Shown in pieces: positions 1 through 8,596 of a DNA stretch of 64,000 nucleotides. The DNA is taken from contig NZ_AUCJ01000010.1 of the NCBI RefSeq assembly GCF_000429705.1, positions 172,708-236,707 on the forward strand, written 5' to 3'. Each line of letters opens with the position of its first letter. Positions within the stretch are counted from its first letter, which is position 1. Source of the DNA: Alteribacter aurantiacus DSM 18675. GTDB taxonomy: Bacteria > Bacillota > Bacilli > Bacillales > Salisediminibacteriaceae. The notes beneath the pieces were generated by a model, which had not been told where the DNA came from, did no database searches, and saw only the letters and a program-made list of their open reading frames with translations. Both the position numbers and the translations under genes were made by a program.

Positions 1-551
1 AGATTCTCTTTAAACAAGACGAAGGCGTTCGTGCGAACTCTTCCATAGAGTCTCTTGCAAAACTTCGACCAGCGTTTAGTACAACTGGATCCGTAACTGC
101 TGGTAACGCTTCTCAAATGAGTGACGGAGCAGCTTCTGTTCTTGTCATGGATCGTGAACAAGCAGAAGCGGATGGCTTAACACCATTAGTAAAATTCCGT
201 TCCTTTGCTGTAGCTGGTGTAGCACCTGAAATTATGGGTATTGGGCCGGTAGAAGCGATTCCGAAGGCACTTAAGCTTGCTGGGTTGGAGCAATCAGACA
301 TTGGATTGTTTGAACTGAATGAAGCTTTTGCTTCTCAATCTCTTCAGGTCATTCGTCATCTTGGACTTGACCAAGATCGCGTGAATGTTAATGGTGGAGC
401 CATTGCTCTTGGCCATCCTCTTGGATGCTCAGGAACAAAGCTTACATTGAGCCTTATCCATGAAATGAAACGTCGCGGTGAACAGTTCGGTGTTGTCACT
501 ATGTGTATCGGCGGAGGAATGGGCGCAGCAGGAGTATTTGAGCTCGTTTAA
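1..551 (+). CDS. fadA: 3-ketoacyl-CoA thiolase, 5' truncated by window edge
   Basis: This is the C-terminal ~182 residues of a thiolase; the reading frame is already open at base 3, so the start lies outside the window. Thiolases cleave 3-ketoacyl-CoA with CoA in the last step of fatty-acid beta-oxidation. The active-site His segment GGAIALGHPLGCSG and the C-terminal Cys motif CIGGGMG (final Cys acts as base) are both visible near the end. It lies directly upstream of an acyl-CoA dehydrogenase in the same order as B. subtilis yusK-yusJ (fadA-fadE), which supports FadA over an acetoacetyl-CoA-specific thiolase. The N-terminal nucleophile Cys is not in view. Confidence 0.93.
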   Translation, partial: ILFKQDEGVRANSSIESLAKLRPAFSTTGSVTAGNASQMSDGAASVLVMDREQAEADGLTPLVKFRSFAVAGVAPEIMGIGPVEAIPKALKLAGLEQSDIGLFELNEAFASQSLQVIRHLGLDQDRVNVNGGAIALGHPLGCSGTKLTLSLIHEMKRRGEQFGVVTMCIGGGMGAAGVFELV

Positions 552-585
552 ACATCTTTTATTCAGATGTCTGAAGGTTTATAAA

Positions 586-724
586 AAGTGAGGAAGCCGG
601 AATGTTCGAGACTCCTGCGGTAGTGGGGGCTAGGGAAGACCCCGCATCGCGTTAGCGAGAGGAGGCTTGCCAGCACCACCGCGGAAAGCGAAGGACATTC
701 AGGCTTCCGGATCCTTACTCACTT
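586..724 (+). repeat. Dispersed GC-rich palindromic repeat, copy 1
   Basis: The core reads GACTCCTGCGG..GTGGGGGC..AGACCCCGC, then GAGGAGGCTTGCC..CCGCGGAAAGCG. It is flanked by outer arms GGAAGCCGGAATGT and ACATTCAGGCTTCC, which are complementary apart from a few bases. Related copies are near 5.4, 24.7, 45.5, 45.8-46.1 and 63.3 kb. It fills the gap between fadA and fadE, so it would be transcribed if these genes form one operon. Confidence 0.8.
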
Positions 725-771
725 AAAACACTGATAAGGATATAAATTTAAATATATTAGGAGGAACAAAA

Positions 772-2553
772 ATGGCAACAGCTGATAAAACGTTAAAAGG
801 CGGCGGCTTTTTACTTGAAAGTATTCAAGCAGACCGTATGTTTACTCCAGAAGACTTTACTGACGAGCACGTGATGATTGCAAAAACAACGGAAGACTTT
901 GTTGTTAATAAAGTAGTACCTGAAGTTGAGAAAATGGAAGAACATCAGTTTGACATCAACGTTCGTTTATTAAAAGAAGCAGGAGAATTAGGTCTTCTTG
1001 GAGCTGATGTACCTGAAGAATACGGTGGAATCGGGCTAGACAAAATCAGTTCTTCATTGATCACTGAAAAGTTCGCTTTAGCTGGTTCTTTCTCCCTTTC
1101 CTACGGTGCTCACGTAGGGATCGGTTCTTTACCAATCGTGTTCTTCGGTTCTGAAGAGCAAAAACAAAAGTACCTTCCGGACCTTGCATCAGGAGAAAAG
1201 CTTGCTGCTTACGCGTTAACTGAACCAAGTTCAGGATCCGATGCTCTAGGTGCCAAAACGACTGCAAAGCTAAATGATTCGGGTACACACTACGTATTAA
1301 ATGGTGAAAAACAGTGGATCACAAATGCAGGGTTTGCTGATGTGTTCGTTGTTTACGCAAAAATCGATGGTGACAAATTCTCAGCATTCATCGTTGAACG
1401 TGAATACGAAGGTGTTTCTGTAGGACCAGAAGAGAAGAAAATGGGAATTAAAGGATCGTCTACTCGTACCCTTATCCTTGAAGATGCTCTTGTACCTAAA
1501 GAAAACCTTCTTGGAGAAATCGGTAAAGGCCACGTAATTGCCTTTAATATTTTAAACGTGGGTCGTTACAAACTAGGTGTTGGATGTGTAGGCGGAGCAA
1601 AGCGTGCGATCGAAGTGTCTGCTAAATACGCGAACGATCGTAAGCAGTTTAAAATTCCAATCTCCAAATTCACTCTTATTCAAAAGAAGCTTGCTGAAAT
1701 GGCAGCTAAAACGTACGCAGCGGAGAGCTCCATCTACCGTACTGGCGGCTTGATCGATGATGCATTTAACGCATTGAGTGAAGAAGAGCAAAAAGAAGGT
1801 AATGCGGTTGGAAAAGCAATTGCTGAATATGCGATCGAATGCTCTTTAAACAAAATCTTCGGATCCGAAGTATTGGATTTCGTAGTAGATGAAGCCGTTC
1901 AAATTCACGGTGGATATGGATTCATGAGTGAATATGAAGTTGAATCCATGTACCGTAACTCCCGTATTAACCGTATCTTTGAAGGAACGAACGAAATTAA
2001 CCGTATGCTCGTTCCAGCAACAATCATGCGTAAAGCAATGAAAGGTGAGCTTCCTCTTCTTGAGCAAGCTGCAAACCTTCAAGAAGAGCTCATGATGATG
2101 ATGCCACAAGAAGTAGGCGACGAAGCTCTAGAGCAAGAGAAGTATTTACTTGAAAATGCGAAGAAGATCTTCATGATGGTAGCAGGTACTGCTGCTCAGA
2201 AATACGGTGAGAAGCTGCAAAAAGAACAAGAGATTCTTGCGAACATTGCAGACATCGTATCCGATATCTTCTCGATCGAGTCTTGTATCCTTCGTACAGA
2301 AAAAGCGATTGGAAAAGACGGTCTTGAGAAAGCCAAGCAAAAAGTTCTTCTTACTGAAGTCTTTACACAAGAAGCGATTAACCGAATTGAAGCTGTAGCG
2401 AAAGAATCACTTGTGGCACTTGAAGACGGCGATAGTGCTCGTACAATGCTTGCGATCCTTAAGAAGCTTACTCGTCACACACCAGTGAACGTAGTAGCAA
2501 AGAAGCGCGAAATCGCAGCACCAATCATTGAAGCTGAGCGTTACGTTCTGTAA
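772..2553 (+). CDS. fadE: Acyl-CoA dehydrogenase FadE (YusJ type), 593 aa
   Basis: A flavoprotein that introduces the trans-2 double bond into acyl-CoA in beta-oxidation. Acyl-CoA dehydrogenase signatures are clear: YALTEPSSGSDAL (substrate and FAD contact), and IHGGYGFMSEY followed by RIFEGTNEINR, where the Glu of EGTNEINR is in the segment that holds the catalytic base in many family members. At 593 residues it is longer than the usual ~380; the extra ~190 residues after the core match the long, very-long-chain-like architecture of YusJ. The start ATG has an AGGAGG site eight bases upstream. Its partner thiolase is immediately 5'. An intrinsic terminator follows about 120 bp downstream. Confidence 0.93.
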   Translation: MATADKTLKGGGFLLESIQADRMFTPEDFTDEHVMIAKTTEDFVVNKVVPEVEKMEEHQFDINVRLLKEAGELGLLGADVPEEYGGIGLDKISSSLITEKFALAGSFSLSYGAHVGIGSLPIVFFGSEEQKQKYLPDLASGEKLAAYALTEPSSGSDALGAKTTAKLNDSGTHYVLNGEKQWITNAGFADVFVVYAKIDGDKFSAFIVEREYEGVSVGPEEKKMGIKGSSTRTLILEDALVPKENLLGEIGKGHVIAFNILNVGRYKLGVGCVGGAKRAIEVSAKYANDRKQFKIPISKFTLIQKKLAEMAAKTYAAESSIYRTGGLIDDAFNALSEEEQKEGNAVGKAIAEYAIECSLNKIFGSEVLDFVVDEAVQIHGGYGFMSEYEVESMYRNSRINRIFEGTNEINRMLVPATIMRKAMKGELPLLEQAANLQEELMMMMPQEVGDEALEQEKYLLENAKKIFMMVAGTAAQKYGEKLQKEQEILANIADIVSDIFSIESCILRTEKAIGKDGLEKAKQKVLLTEVFTQEAINRIEAVAKESLVALEDGDSARTMLAILKKLTRHTPVNVVAKKREIAAPIIEAERYVL

Positions 2554-2676
2554 AACATTTTTGGGTAAAGGATGTTTTGTACAGAAAAAAGATGTTATTA
2601 AGTTTGGGGCATTTCCCCATGCCCCGAAATCATAATAATCCTCCTTTCTAAAGGAAGGACATTCTCCTCTCTTAAT

Positions 2677-2716
2677 GTAAAGAGCTCCTAAATCAAGGGG
2701 CTCTTTACTTTTATTT
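2677..2716 (+). terminator. Intrinsic terminator after fadE
   Basis: Inverted repeat GTAAAGAGCTCC / GGGGCTCTTTAC followed by TTTTATTT. A second hairpin, GGGGCAT / ATGCCCC, lies just upstream at about 2606-2626 without a long T run. Confidence 0.75.
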
Positions 2717-2786
2717 AACAAAAAAACAAGGCGCAACTTGGGAAATACTAAAGGATGTTAAATAGAGTAAAAAGGGGTAACTGAAT

Positions 2787-2945
2787 TTGAAACCAAAAAA
2801 CGAATTTGTGTATGAAAGTCCCATTCAAGCCGTTGAGGAATTTTCCAGAGAACTGACTCCAAGTGATTCATCTTTTGGCATACAAGAAATGTGGGGAGCG
2901 GATGCCAAAGGAAAGAAAAACAGTCGAAAAAACAAGAAAAAATGA
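2787..2945 (+). CDS. Small hydrophilic protein, 52 aa, unknown
   Basis: A short open frame starting TTG with an AAAGGGG ribosome-binding site about nine bases upstream. The product begins MKPKNEFVYESPIQ and ends in a Lys-rich tail (GKKNSRKNKK). No membrane segment or known motif is visible. It sits between a terminator at 2677-2716 and a hairpin at 2956-3001, so it looks like an independent unit. Composition resembles small sporulation-type or stress proteins of Bacilli, but I do not recognise the family. Whether it is translated is unproven. Confidence 0.4.
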   Translation: MKPKNEFVYESPIQAVEEFSRELTPSDSSFGIQEMWGADAKGKKNSRKNKKK

Positions 2946-2955
2946 GAAGGATAAC

Positions 2956-3001
2956 CTTGAGGCAAAAGCGAATTTGAAATACGGATGGCTTTTGCCTTAA
3001 G
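2956..3001 (+). terminator. Hairpin, likely terminator of the 52-aa gene
   Basis: CTTGAGGCAAAAGC pairs with GCTTTTGCCTTAAG across a loop of 18 bases. The following bases are A-rich rather than a T run, so termination efficiency is uncertain. Confidence 0.4.
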
Positions 3002-3037
3002 AATGTAAAAAAAGAAACAATTAAATGAGGGGAAAAC

Positions 3038-3286
3038 ATGAAAGCATCTTGGGTTCTTTGGTGGATGACAAACGCTTTTTGGATGGCTCTTTATCTTGCA
3101 GGTACACTGTTTGTGTTTATGAGAGAGGTTGATGGTACCGGTGCTGTACAAACACCGGGGATCAAATTCATTTCATTTGGAGTGTTAACCGTTGCTTTTC
3201 TAATACCATTAAGTTTTCAAATGGTGTGGCTAGGGATTCATTTATTTGTTGGTAACCAAAAGAAATCATATAAAAAGTCCGCATAG
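3038..3286 (+). CDS. Small two-TM membrane protein, DUF3923-like, 82 aa
   Basis: Two hydrophobic segments (about residues 5-26 and 45-70) flank a conserved-looking loop VDGTGAVQTPGIKFISFG, with a short basic C-terminal tail. This matches my memory of the DUF3923 family of small Bacillus membrane proteins, whose function is unknown. The start ATG has a GAGGGG site seven bases upstream. It stands alone between a hairpin and a 178-bp gap before the arsenate-reductase-like gene. Confidence 0.65.
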   Translation: MKASWVLWWMTNAFWMALYLAGTLFVFMREVDGTGAVQTPGIKFISFGVLTVAFLIPLSFQMVWLGIHLFVGNQKKSYKKSA

Positions 3287-3464
3287 ACGTAGAGGTGCAA
3301 TCACCTTTTGAAAGACATCGGATTACTTATAGTGGAGCTTTCTTACCGGACTGACTTGTGATGTTCTTGTTAGTCATAATAAACAGAAGGGAATTTGCTT
3401 TTAAAAATAGTCGCCACCCTTCATAATAATAAACGAAGTGATCTTATAAAAAGGAGGAATAACG

Positions 3465-3821
3465 TTGAGTGTAACGTTCTATCAATATCCAAAGTGTGGC
3501 ACATGCCGCAAAGCAAAAAGTTGGCTTGAAGATCAGGATGTAGCGTTTGAATCGGTTCATATCGTGGAAAAACCACCTACAAAGGGTCAGCTAAAGGAAT
3601 TATATGAAATGAGCGGCTTAGAGCTCAAAAAATTCTTTAATACCAGCGGGAAGAAGTACCGAGAGCTAGGTGTGAAGGACCGCATAAAAACGGACACGGA
3701 AGAGGAGCTTCTTGAATTACTCGCATCTGATGGTATGTTAATTAAACGACCAATCGTCACAGACGGCAAGAAAGTAACGGTTGGGTTTAAAGAAGAAACA
3801 TTTGAAGAAGCTTGGGGATAG
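3465..3821 (+). CDS. yusI: ArsC/Spx-family thioredoxin-fold protein YusI, 118 aa
   Basis: A small thioredoxin-fold protein of the ArsC/Spx family. The N-terminal Cys pair is Cys11 and Cys14 (PKCGTCRKA), and the C-terminal part carries LIKRPIV, the usual RP-containing loop of this family. Members reduce substrates or, like Spx, bind RNA polymerase; YusI has no established substrate. Start is TTG with AAGGAGG seven bases upstream. Position just upstream of gcvH matches B. subtilis. Its TAG stop lies inside the target duplication of a small mobile element (3825-4004). Confidence 0.88.
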   Translation: MSVTFYQYPKCGTCRKAKSWLEDQDVAFESVHIVEKPPTKGQLKELYEMSGLELKKFFNTSGKKYRELGVKDRIKTDTEEELLELLASDGMLIKRPIVTDGKKVTVGFKEETFEEAWG

Positions 3822-3824
3822 TCT

Positions 3825-4004
3825 GAAGGCATTGAGAAAGTTCGAACGTTACCTTTTTCAATGACTCCTTACCAATGAGCGTAACGGTTGCTTGTTTTTA
3901 AACCTGATACGAGTTGTTTTTTCGTACCACGCGCGCAACCAAGTGGAGCCATTGCTATTTAAATAAAGGCACTGATAAGGTGGGCTTTACTTTTTAGTGG
4001 TTTC
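3825..4004 (-). mobile_element. Non-autonomous hairpin element, copy C (180 bp)
   Basis: This diverged copy is in reverse orientation to copies at 45814-46000 and 61669-61853. Terminal inverted repeats are GAAGGCATTGAGAAAG and CTTTTTAGTGGTTTC. It is flanked by the 9-bp direct repeat GGATAGTCT (3816-3824 and 4005-4013). Each end can fold as its own hairpin. There is a central GTAACGG..CGCGCAACC region. No coding capacity is seen. Confidence 0.8.
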
Positions 4005-4019
4005 GGATAGTCTCTGCTC

Positions 4020-4049
4020 TTGCTTACAGATGGAAAAGTATACTATAGT
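4020..4049 (+). promoter_or_regulatory. Candidate sigma-A promoter of gcvH
   Basis: TTGCTT (4020-4025), an 18-bp spacer and TATAGT (4044-4049) lie upstream of gcvH, leaving a leader of about 85 nt. The -35 box is weak. TATACT at 4039-4044 is an alternative -10 box. Confidence 0.4.
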
Positions 4050-4141
4050 TAATGTAGATTGTTTTACACGTGGCACAAACGTACATAATGATTGCTGTGC
4101 CGTAAAATAAGCAGCCAACTTAAACTTGGAGGGAAGCACAC

Positions 4142-4525
4142 ATGAGTTTACCAAAAGAATTTAAGTATTCAGAAGAGCACGAGTGGGTGAAAGACGAAGG
4201 AGACAAAGTCCGTATCGGGATCACAGACTTCGCACAATCCGAACTAGGTGACATCGTATTTGTTGAATTACCAGAAGTAGGCGACGAAGTAGAAGCTGAT
4301 GAGCCATTCGGTAGTGTAGAATCCGTCAAGACGGTATCTGAACTTTACGCTCCTGTAAGCGGTAAAGTTGTAGAAGTGAACGAAGAGCTCGAAGACTCTC
4401 CTGAGTTTGTAAACGAATCTCCATACGAAAAAGCATGGATGATCGTTGTGGAACCATCTGATGCTTCAGAAAAAGACAAGCTTATGACAGCAGAGCAATA
4501 CGAAGAAATGATTCGCGAAGAATAG
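4142..4525 (+). CDS. gcvH: Glycine cleavage system H protein, 127 aa
   Basis: Lipoyl carrier of the glycine cleavage system, and in Bacilli also a relay that supplies lipoyl groups to 2-oxoacid dehydrogenases. The lipoylation site is Lys63 in SVESVKTVSELYAPVSG. Length (127 aa) and the LGDIVFVELPEVG stretch are typical. A GGAGGG site is seven bases before the ATG. The glycine cleavage P and T genes are not nearby. The lipoate synthase gene lipA is 26 kb away in the same window. Confidence 0.96.
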   Translation: MSLPKEFKYSEEHEWVKDEGDKVRIGITDFAQSELGDIVFVELPEVGDEVEADEPFGSVESVKTVSELYAPVSGKVVEVNEELEDSPEFVNESPYEKAWMIVVEPSDASEKDKLMTAEQYEEMIREE

Positions 4526-4533
4526 AACGTACT

Positions 4534-4569
4534 AAGAACTGCCTTTTTAAAAAAGGCGGTTCTTTTTTG
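4534..4569 (+). terminator. Intrinsic terminator after gcvH
   Basis: AAGAACTGCCTTTTT pairs with AAAAAGGCGGTTCTT and is followed by a T run. Confidence 0.85.
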
Positions 4570-4761
4570 TAAATTGGAAGGGCTAGGGAGTCCGACCACC
4601 TTTGGATCTGTCTTTACAAGTGTTGCACTATTTTTTACTCATAAAAATAGTGCGATTGTGTCATCCTATAGAATAACTGCCCAAAGAACGAATTGGCAAG
4701 GCACTGTAACTTCGAGTTCACAGGCGCTTGTGCCGGATGAAATGAGGAAGGTGGCGCTAAC

Positions 4762-5073
4762 ATGAATCCGACAGATTCCAGAGATCAAAATCAAGACAAT
4801 CGTGTAAAAGAAGACAATCCAACTTTTAATCAGGACAAAATGTACATGGATGTCTCCGACCGAGTGACAGCCCAATTGGACGATGAAGGATACATCACTT
4901 TCTATATGGACCAACAAAAAGTCGGTCGATACAAAATGAACGAGCAAACCGATCAATACGAGTTCGCAGAAGAATTTAACGTGTCTGAAGCTTATAAAGA
5001 AAAACACCCAAGTAAATCGCCTGCAGAAAAGCCTCAATCATATGTAGACGGATGCGACATGGGTTGGTGTTAG
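4762..5073 (+). CDS. yusG: YusG-like protein (DUF2553-type), 103 aa
   Basis: An acidic small protein with the central block RVTAQLDDEGYITFYMDQQKV and a Cys-containing C terminus (VDGCDMGWC). Its place immediately after gcvH (yusH) matches B. subtilis yusG, a DUF2553 protein of unknown function. The start ATG follows GAGGAAGGTGG with suitable spacing. It lies between two terminators and is probably monocistronic. The name rests mainly on gene order. Confidence 0.65.
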   Translation: MNPTDSRDQNQDNRVKEDNPTFNQDKMYMDVSDRVTAQLDDEGYITFYMDQQKVGRYKMNEQTDQYEFAEEFNVSEAYKEKHPSKSPAEKPQSYVDGCDMGWC

Positions 5074-5080
5074 AGACCTT

Positions 5081-5118
5081 AAACAAGCATTGAGCTAGCT
5101 CATTGCTTGTTTTTTTAT
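5081..5118 (+). terminator. Intrinsic terminator after yusG
   Basis: Near-perfect inverted repeat ACAAGCATTGAGCT / AGCTCATTGCTTGT followed by seven Ts. Confidence 0.85.
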
Positions 5119-5349
5119 GGGATTACAGGTTACGTGTAAATAGTGGTGGATTGCTCCAGTCTCTCACGACCACTAAGTCCCCGGTCACGAGCAGTAAGAA
5201 AACCATCCTGAGCAACGAAAAACTTCTTTCCAAAACCACCATTTTCCACTATGATTATATTAGTATTTAGGGACGCGAAGTATTGCCTCGATAAAGAGTA
5301 GGGAAATTAAAATAGTGATGAGGGAAACATCTGAACATCGGAATAATTA

Positions 5350-5476
5350 ATGAAGCGGATGAAATATACCTAGACTCTTGCGGGATGAAAAGCGAAGATG
5401 AGACCCTTGAGGGCAAAGCCCGAGGAGGTTCAGCCGCTTGAAGTGGAAAGGGAAGTATATTTCAGGAGCGATTATT
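5350..5476 (+). repeat. Dispersed palindromic repeat, degenerate copy 2
   Basis: Recognisable pieces are GACTCTTGCGGG, GAGACCCTTGAGGGC, AAAGCCCGAGGAGG and CAGCCGC. Outer arms GAAATATACC and GTATATTTC are complementary. It lies just upstream of the MFS gene and supplies in-frame sequence that falsely extends that gene 5'. The rest of the gap from 5119 to 5350 shows no gene. Confidence 0.6.
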
Positions 5477-5563
5477 TTCCACATTTGTTCGGATTCTCTT
5501 TCATTAGATTCTTTTGTCCTTTTCTCATCATACAGGCAACGAGCGAGACGGGGAGTGGCTTTT

Positions 5564-6838
5564 GTGGGAAGGTTCGTTGGGGAATGGAAAGACCAGTTTA
5601 AAGTGTACAACAAGAATGTACGCTATTTTCTCCTTGCATCGGCATTAGCTAATGTTGGGATGGGGATTTTCATGATCATCTACAACTATTACATTAGAGA
5701 GCTTGGTTTTGATGATTCTGTAAACGGTCGAGTCATTGCCATGCAGTCCATGGCGACGGCTCTATTGCTTTTGCCAGCAGGACTAATGAGTGACCGTTAT
5801 GGTAGAAAAAGAGTGATTGTCATTGGTGCTATTTTTGCAGCGATGAGCTTATTGCTTAGGTCTGTGTTATCCATGGAGGAAATGCTCTTAGCAGCAGCTT
5901 TTATGACAGGCATGTTCATGTCCTTCATACAAGTATCGTCGATTCCCCTTCTTGCTGAAAACTCCACCGAGAAGCAACGGGTTCATTTGTTTAGCTTCAA
6001 CTTTGCGATCATTATGCTTGCGAACGTTGTTGGTAACTTATTAGGGGGAACATTGAGCGACTTTTTGACCCACATAATCGGCTTAAGCGGGCTGTGGAGC
6101 ATTCGGATCACTCTTTTGGTTGGAGCCGTGTTCTTTTTTACTGCCCTTCTTCCAATCGCAAAGATAAATGAAGAGAGAAAGTTGTTCGTAAGAAACGATC
6201 AACAACGATCGTTAAAGAAGTTATTCACGACTCATAAACACGGGATAAAAATCATCTTGCTTTTTGCTGTCGCACAGATGATCATAGGGTTCGGTTCAGG
6301 GCTTGTTATCCCTTATTTAAACTTGTATTTCGTCGATCGATTTGAAATTTCGCATTCCCTTGTAGGTCTTATTCTTTCCATGGGGCAGCTCATGACAGCC
6401 GTAGCGATGATGATTGGACCTGCTGTAGTTAGGAAGTACGGAGAGGTGAGGGCGGTTGTGATACTCCAGCTTTCTTCCATTCCGTTCTTGTTGATTACCG
6501 CTTTCACGGAGAACATATGGTTTGCCGTTTTTGGCTTCCTTTTCCGACAAGCGCTTATGAACGCAGGAAATCCAATCCAGATGTCTCTTATGATGAGAAG
6601 TGTTGATGACTCGATAAAAGGTCTGGCGAACTCTGTTGGGCAAGCCGTGTTTCAGCTTGGGTGGGCGGTAATGGGCCCAGTTTCAACAACATTGGTTATG
6701 GTATATGGCGCTTATTCCGGATACGCCATTGTGTTTTCCATCACGAGTGTCCTTTATGTGATTGGTACAGTGTATTTCTTCATTGTTTTCCGAAAACCGA
6801 TAACAAATAAAAATAATCACCAATCTTTGACAGCTTAA
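5564..6838 (+). CDS. MFS transporter, 424 aa
   Basis: A 12-helix major facilitator superfamily protein. The loop between helices 2 and 3 carries the family signature GLMSDRYGRKR, and further hydrophobic segments run to the C terminus. Substrate is not evident; drug efflux or a metabolite exporter are both possible. I chose GTG 5564 because GGGGAG lies eight bases upstream; the longer open frame from 5438 consists of dispersed-repeat sequence. GTG 5555 is an alternative. It is not part of the B. subtilis yus order. A short gene with SCP2-like features (YusD) follows after 64 bp. Confidence 0.85.
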   Translation: MGRFVGEWKDQFKVYNKNVRYFLLASALANVGMGIFMIIYNYYIRELGFDDSVNGRVIAMQSMATALLLLPAGLMSDRYGRKRVIVIGAIFAAMSLLLRSVLSMEEMLLAAAFMTGMFMSFIQVSSIPLLAENSTEKQRVHLFSFNFAIIMLANVVGNLLGGTLSDFLTHIIGLSGLWSIRITLLVGAVFFFTALLPIAKINEERKLFVRNDQQRSLKKLFTTHKHGIKIILLFAVAQMIIGFGSGLVIPYLNLYFVDRFEISHSLVGLILSMGQLMTAVAMMIGPAVVRKYGEVRAVVILQLSSIPFLLITAFTENIWFAVFGFLFRQALMNAGNPIQMSLMMRSVDDSIKGLANSVGQAVFQLGWAVMGPVSTTLVMVYGAYSGYAIVFSITSVLYVIGTVYFFIVFRKPITNKNNHQSLTA

Positions 6839-6902
6839 AGGTATTTGCATACGGGTAGCGAATATGGACTGTTAGGACGGAAAAATGAGGCGGTGATGGT
6901 CC

Positions 6903-7250
6903 GTGAAAACTCTGCTTACTTCATCGATAAAGCGTATGAGGAAAACAGAAAACCTGTTAGGCCTGCTGGACGAAATGACTCTTGACGTCTGTCTGATTTG
7001 CAATGACGAAAGCTGGCTGTTATCGTTGAATGGCAATACCATTTCCATTTCACAATACGATAACGAGATTAGCCAAGTGACCATTCATGGAGATCAAAAG
7101 GCGATGAAGACCTTGTTTGATGGTGAAGACTTCTTATTATCTTTGCGAAAAAGAGGCGAGCTGTCCGTGAGTGGTCGGTTGAGAGATTTGCTCCTATTAG
7201 AGTCTCTCTGGTATTTGAGTAAAGACATGCGGTTGAATGAAAAGAGTTGA
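6903..7250 (+). CDS. yusD: YusD-like small protein, 115 aa
   Basis: Start is GTG with GAGGCGGTGATGG upstream. The middle part (about residues 37-100) reads as an SCP2-like fold: ISISQYDNEISQVTIHGDQ, then a short helix and FDGEDFLLSLRKRGELSVSG. Position directly 5' of the methionine importer genes agrees with B. subtilis yusD. Function is not established. The -35 box of the metNPQ leader promoter overlaps its last codons and stop. Confidence 0.6.
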   Translation: MKTLLTSSIKRMRKTENLLGLLDEMTLDVCLICNDESWLLSLNGNTISISQYDNEISQVTIHGDQKAMKTLFDGEDFLLSLRKRGELSVSGRLRDLLLLESLWYLSKDMRLNEKS

Positions 7251-7275
7251 CACTCTTTTTTCCCCATGATAACAT
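7247..7275 (+). promoter_or_regulatory. Promoter of the met riboswitch leader
   Basis: TTGACA (7247-7252), a 17-bp spacer and TAACAT (7270-7275). The -35 box overlaps the stop codon of the upstream gene. The start site would be about 40 nt before the SAM riboswitch. Confidence 0.6.
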
Positions 7276-7320
7276 TCATTTCAGTATCACAGTAAAGCGA
7301 TAAACTAATTTCATAGATTT

Positions 7321-7486
7321 CTCTTATCAAGAGAGGTGGAGGGACAGGCCCGATGAAACCCGGCAACCGCTGATTCGCGTGATCAGAAGGTGCCAAATCC
7401 TACAAAGCGATTGCTTTGAAAGATGAGAGAAAGGTTCTTTACATTGCAAACCTTTCTGCTCATCTGATAGCAGAAAGGTTTTTTTG
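7321..7486 (+). promoter_or_regulatory. SAM-I (S-box) riboswitch with terminator
   Basis: The aptamer core is plain: CTCTTATCAAGAGAGGTGGA, GGGACAGGCCCGATGAAACC, CGGCAACCG, GAAGGTGCCAAATCC and closing strand GATGAGAG (about 7321-7430). An intrinsic terminator follows, AACCTTTCTGC / GCAGAAAGGTT plus a T run (7450-7486). A second copy of AAAGGTT at about 7430 could pair alternatively with AACCTTTC as antiterminator. In this family SAM binding causes premature termination, so methionine import is expected to be on only when SAM is low. It precedes metNPQ. Confidence 0.95.
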
Positions 7487-7570
7487 TTTATACTCTTCAA
7501 ATCGATTGCATACTAAAACGAACACAAAGATGTGTCGTGACCGTCATCAAGGCATTGGAGGTTAGCACGA

Positions 7571-8596
7571 ATGATTGAATTAAAAGGAATTCAAAAGTTA
7601 TTTCAAACCAAAGACGGGCAAGTGACTGCCGTCGACAACGTGAATTTAACGATTGATAAAGGTGAAATATTCGGCGTGATTGGATATAGTGGCGCCGGTA
7701 AAAGTACATTGATTCGCATGTTGAATATGCTTGAAAGGCCTACATCCGGAGACGTGATCTTGGATGAAAAAGATATGGGTTCTCTATCGCAAAGCGATCT
7801 TAGGTTTGCTAGGCAAGGAATCGGGATGATCTTTCAACACTTCAACCTACTTTGGAGTCGGACGGTGAGAGACAACATTGCTTTCCCTTTGGAAATTGCA
7901 GGTGTTTCGAAGGAAGAACGAAATAAACGAGTGGATGAGTTAATCAAGCTAGTAGGTCTTGAGGGAAGGGGGGGCTCGTATCCTTCACAATTGAGTGGTG
8001 GACAAAAGCAGCGTGTAGGAATTGCCCGAGCCCTTGCAAACAACCCGAAAGTACTTCTGTGTGATGAAGCAACATCCGCGTTGGACCCGAAAACCACCGA
8101 TTCCATTTTGGACCTTCTTGTTGATATCAATGAGAAGTTGGGGCTTACGATCGTGCTAATTACCCATGAAATGCACGTAATAAGGAAGATCTGTCATCGC
8201 GTAGCGGTTATGGAAAACGGACAAGTCGTTGAAGAAGGCGATGTTCTCGATGTGTTTAAGCACCCTAAAGAAGAAATGACGAAAGAATTTGTGAAGCAAG
8301 TAACAGAACCTGAAGAAACGGAAAAATCCCTTGAACACTTATTTGGTGAAAAAGGAATTGGGCAAGTGTTGCAGCTTACGTTTGTAGGAAACGATGTAAC
8401 AAAGCATCTGATCACCGATCTGATAAGAACCTACAATGTCACGATCAATATTCTTCAAGGTAAAATATCATCTACACAAAATGGTGCATATGGATCTTTA
8501 TTTATCGGCATTGACGGTGAACCAGAAGAGTTAACTAAGGTGATTGATCATATCAAGAAAGAACAAGTGGAAGTGGAGGTGATTCACGGTGGCTGA
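7571..8596 (+). CDS. metN: Methionine ABC importer ATPase MetN, 341 aa
   Basis: Nucleotide-binding subunit of the D/L-methionine importer. Walker A is GYSGAGKS (38-45), the Q loop is near Gln89, the signature LSGGQ is 141-145 and Walker B VLLCDE is 161-166. The last ~75 residues form the NIL domain, which in this family binds methionine and inhibits transport at high internal levels. Start ATG has GGAGG nine bases upstream. It overlaps metP by 8 nt, showing translational coupling, and is controlled by the upstream SAM riboswitch. Confidence 0.96.
   Translation: MIELKGIQKLFQTKDGQVTAVDNVNLTIDKGEIFGVIGYSGAGKSTLIRMLNMLERPTSGDVILDEKDMGSLSQSDLRFARQGIGMIFQHFNLLWSRTVRDNIAFPLEIAGVSKEERNKRVDELIKLVGLEGRGGSYPSQLSGGQKQRVGIARALANNPKVLLCDEATSALDPKTTDSILDLLVDINEKLGLTIVLITHEMHVIRKICHRVAVMENGQVVEEGDVLDVFKHPKEEMTKEFVKQVTEPEETEKSLEHLFGEKGIGQVLQLTFVGNDVTKHLITDLIRTYNVTINILQGKISSTQNGAYGSLFIGIDGEPEELTKVIDHIKKEQVEVEVIHGG

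Noticed and set aside
5438..5563. N-terminal extension of the MFS transporter
   Set aside because: The extra codons derive from a degenerate dispersed repeat; GTG 5564 with GGGGAG is a better start.
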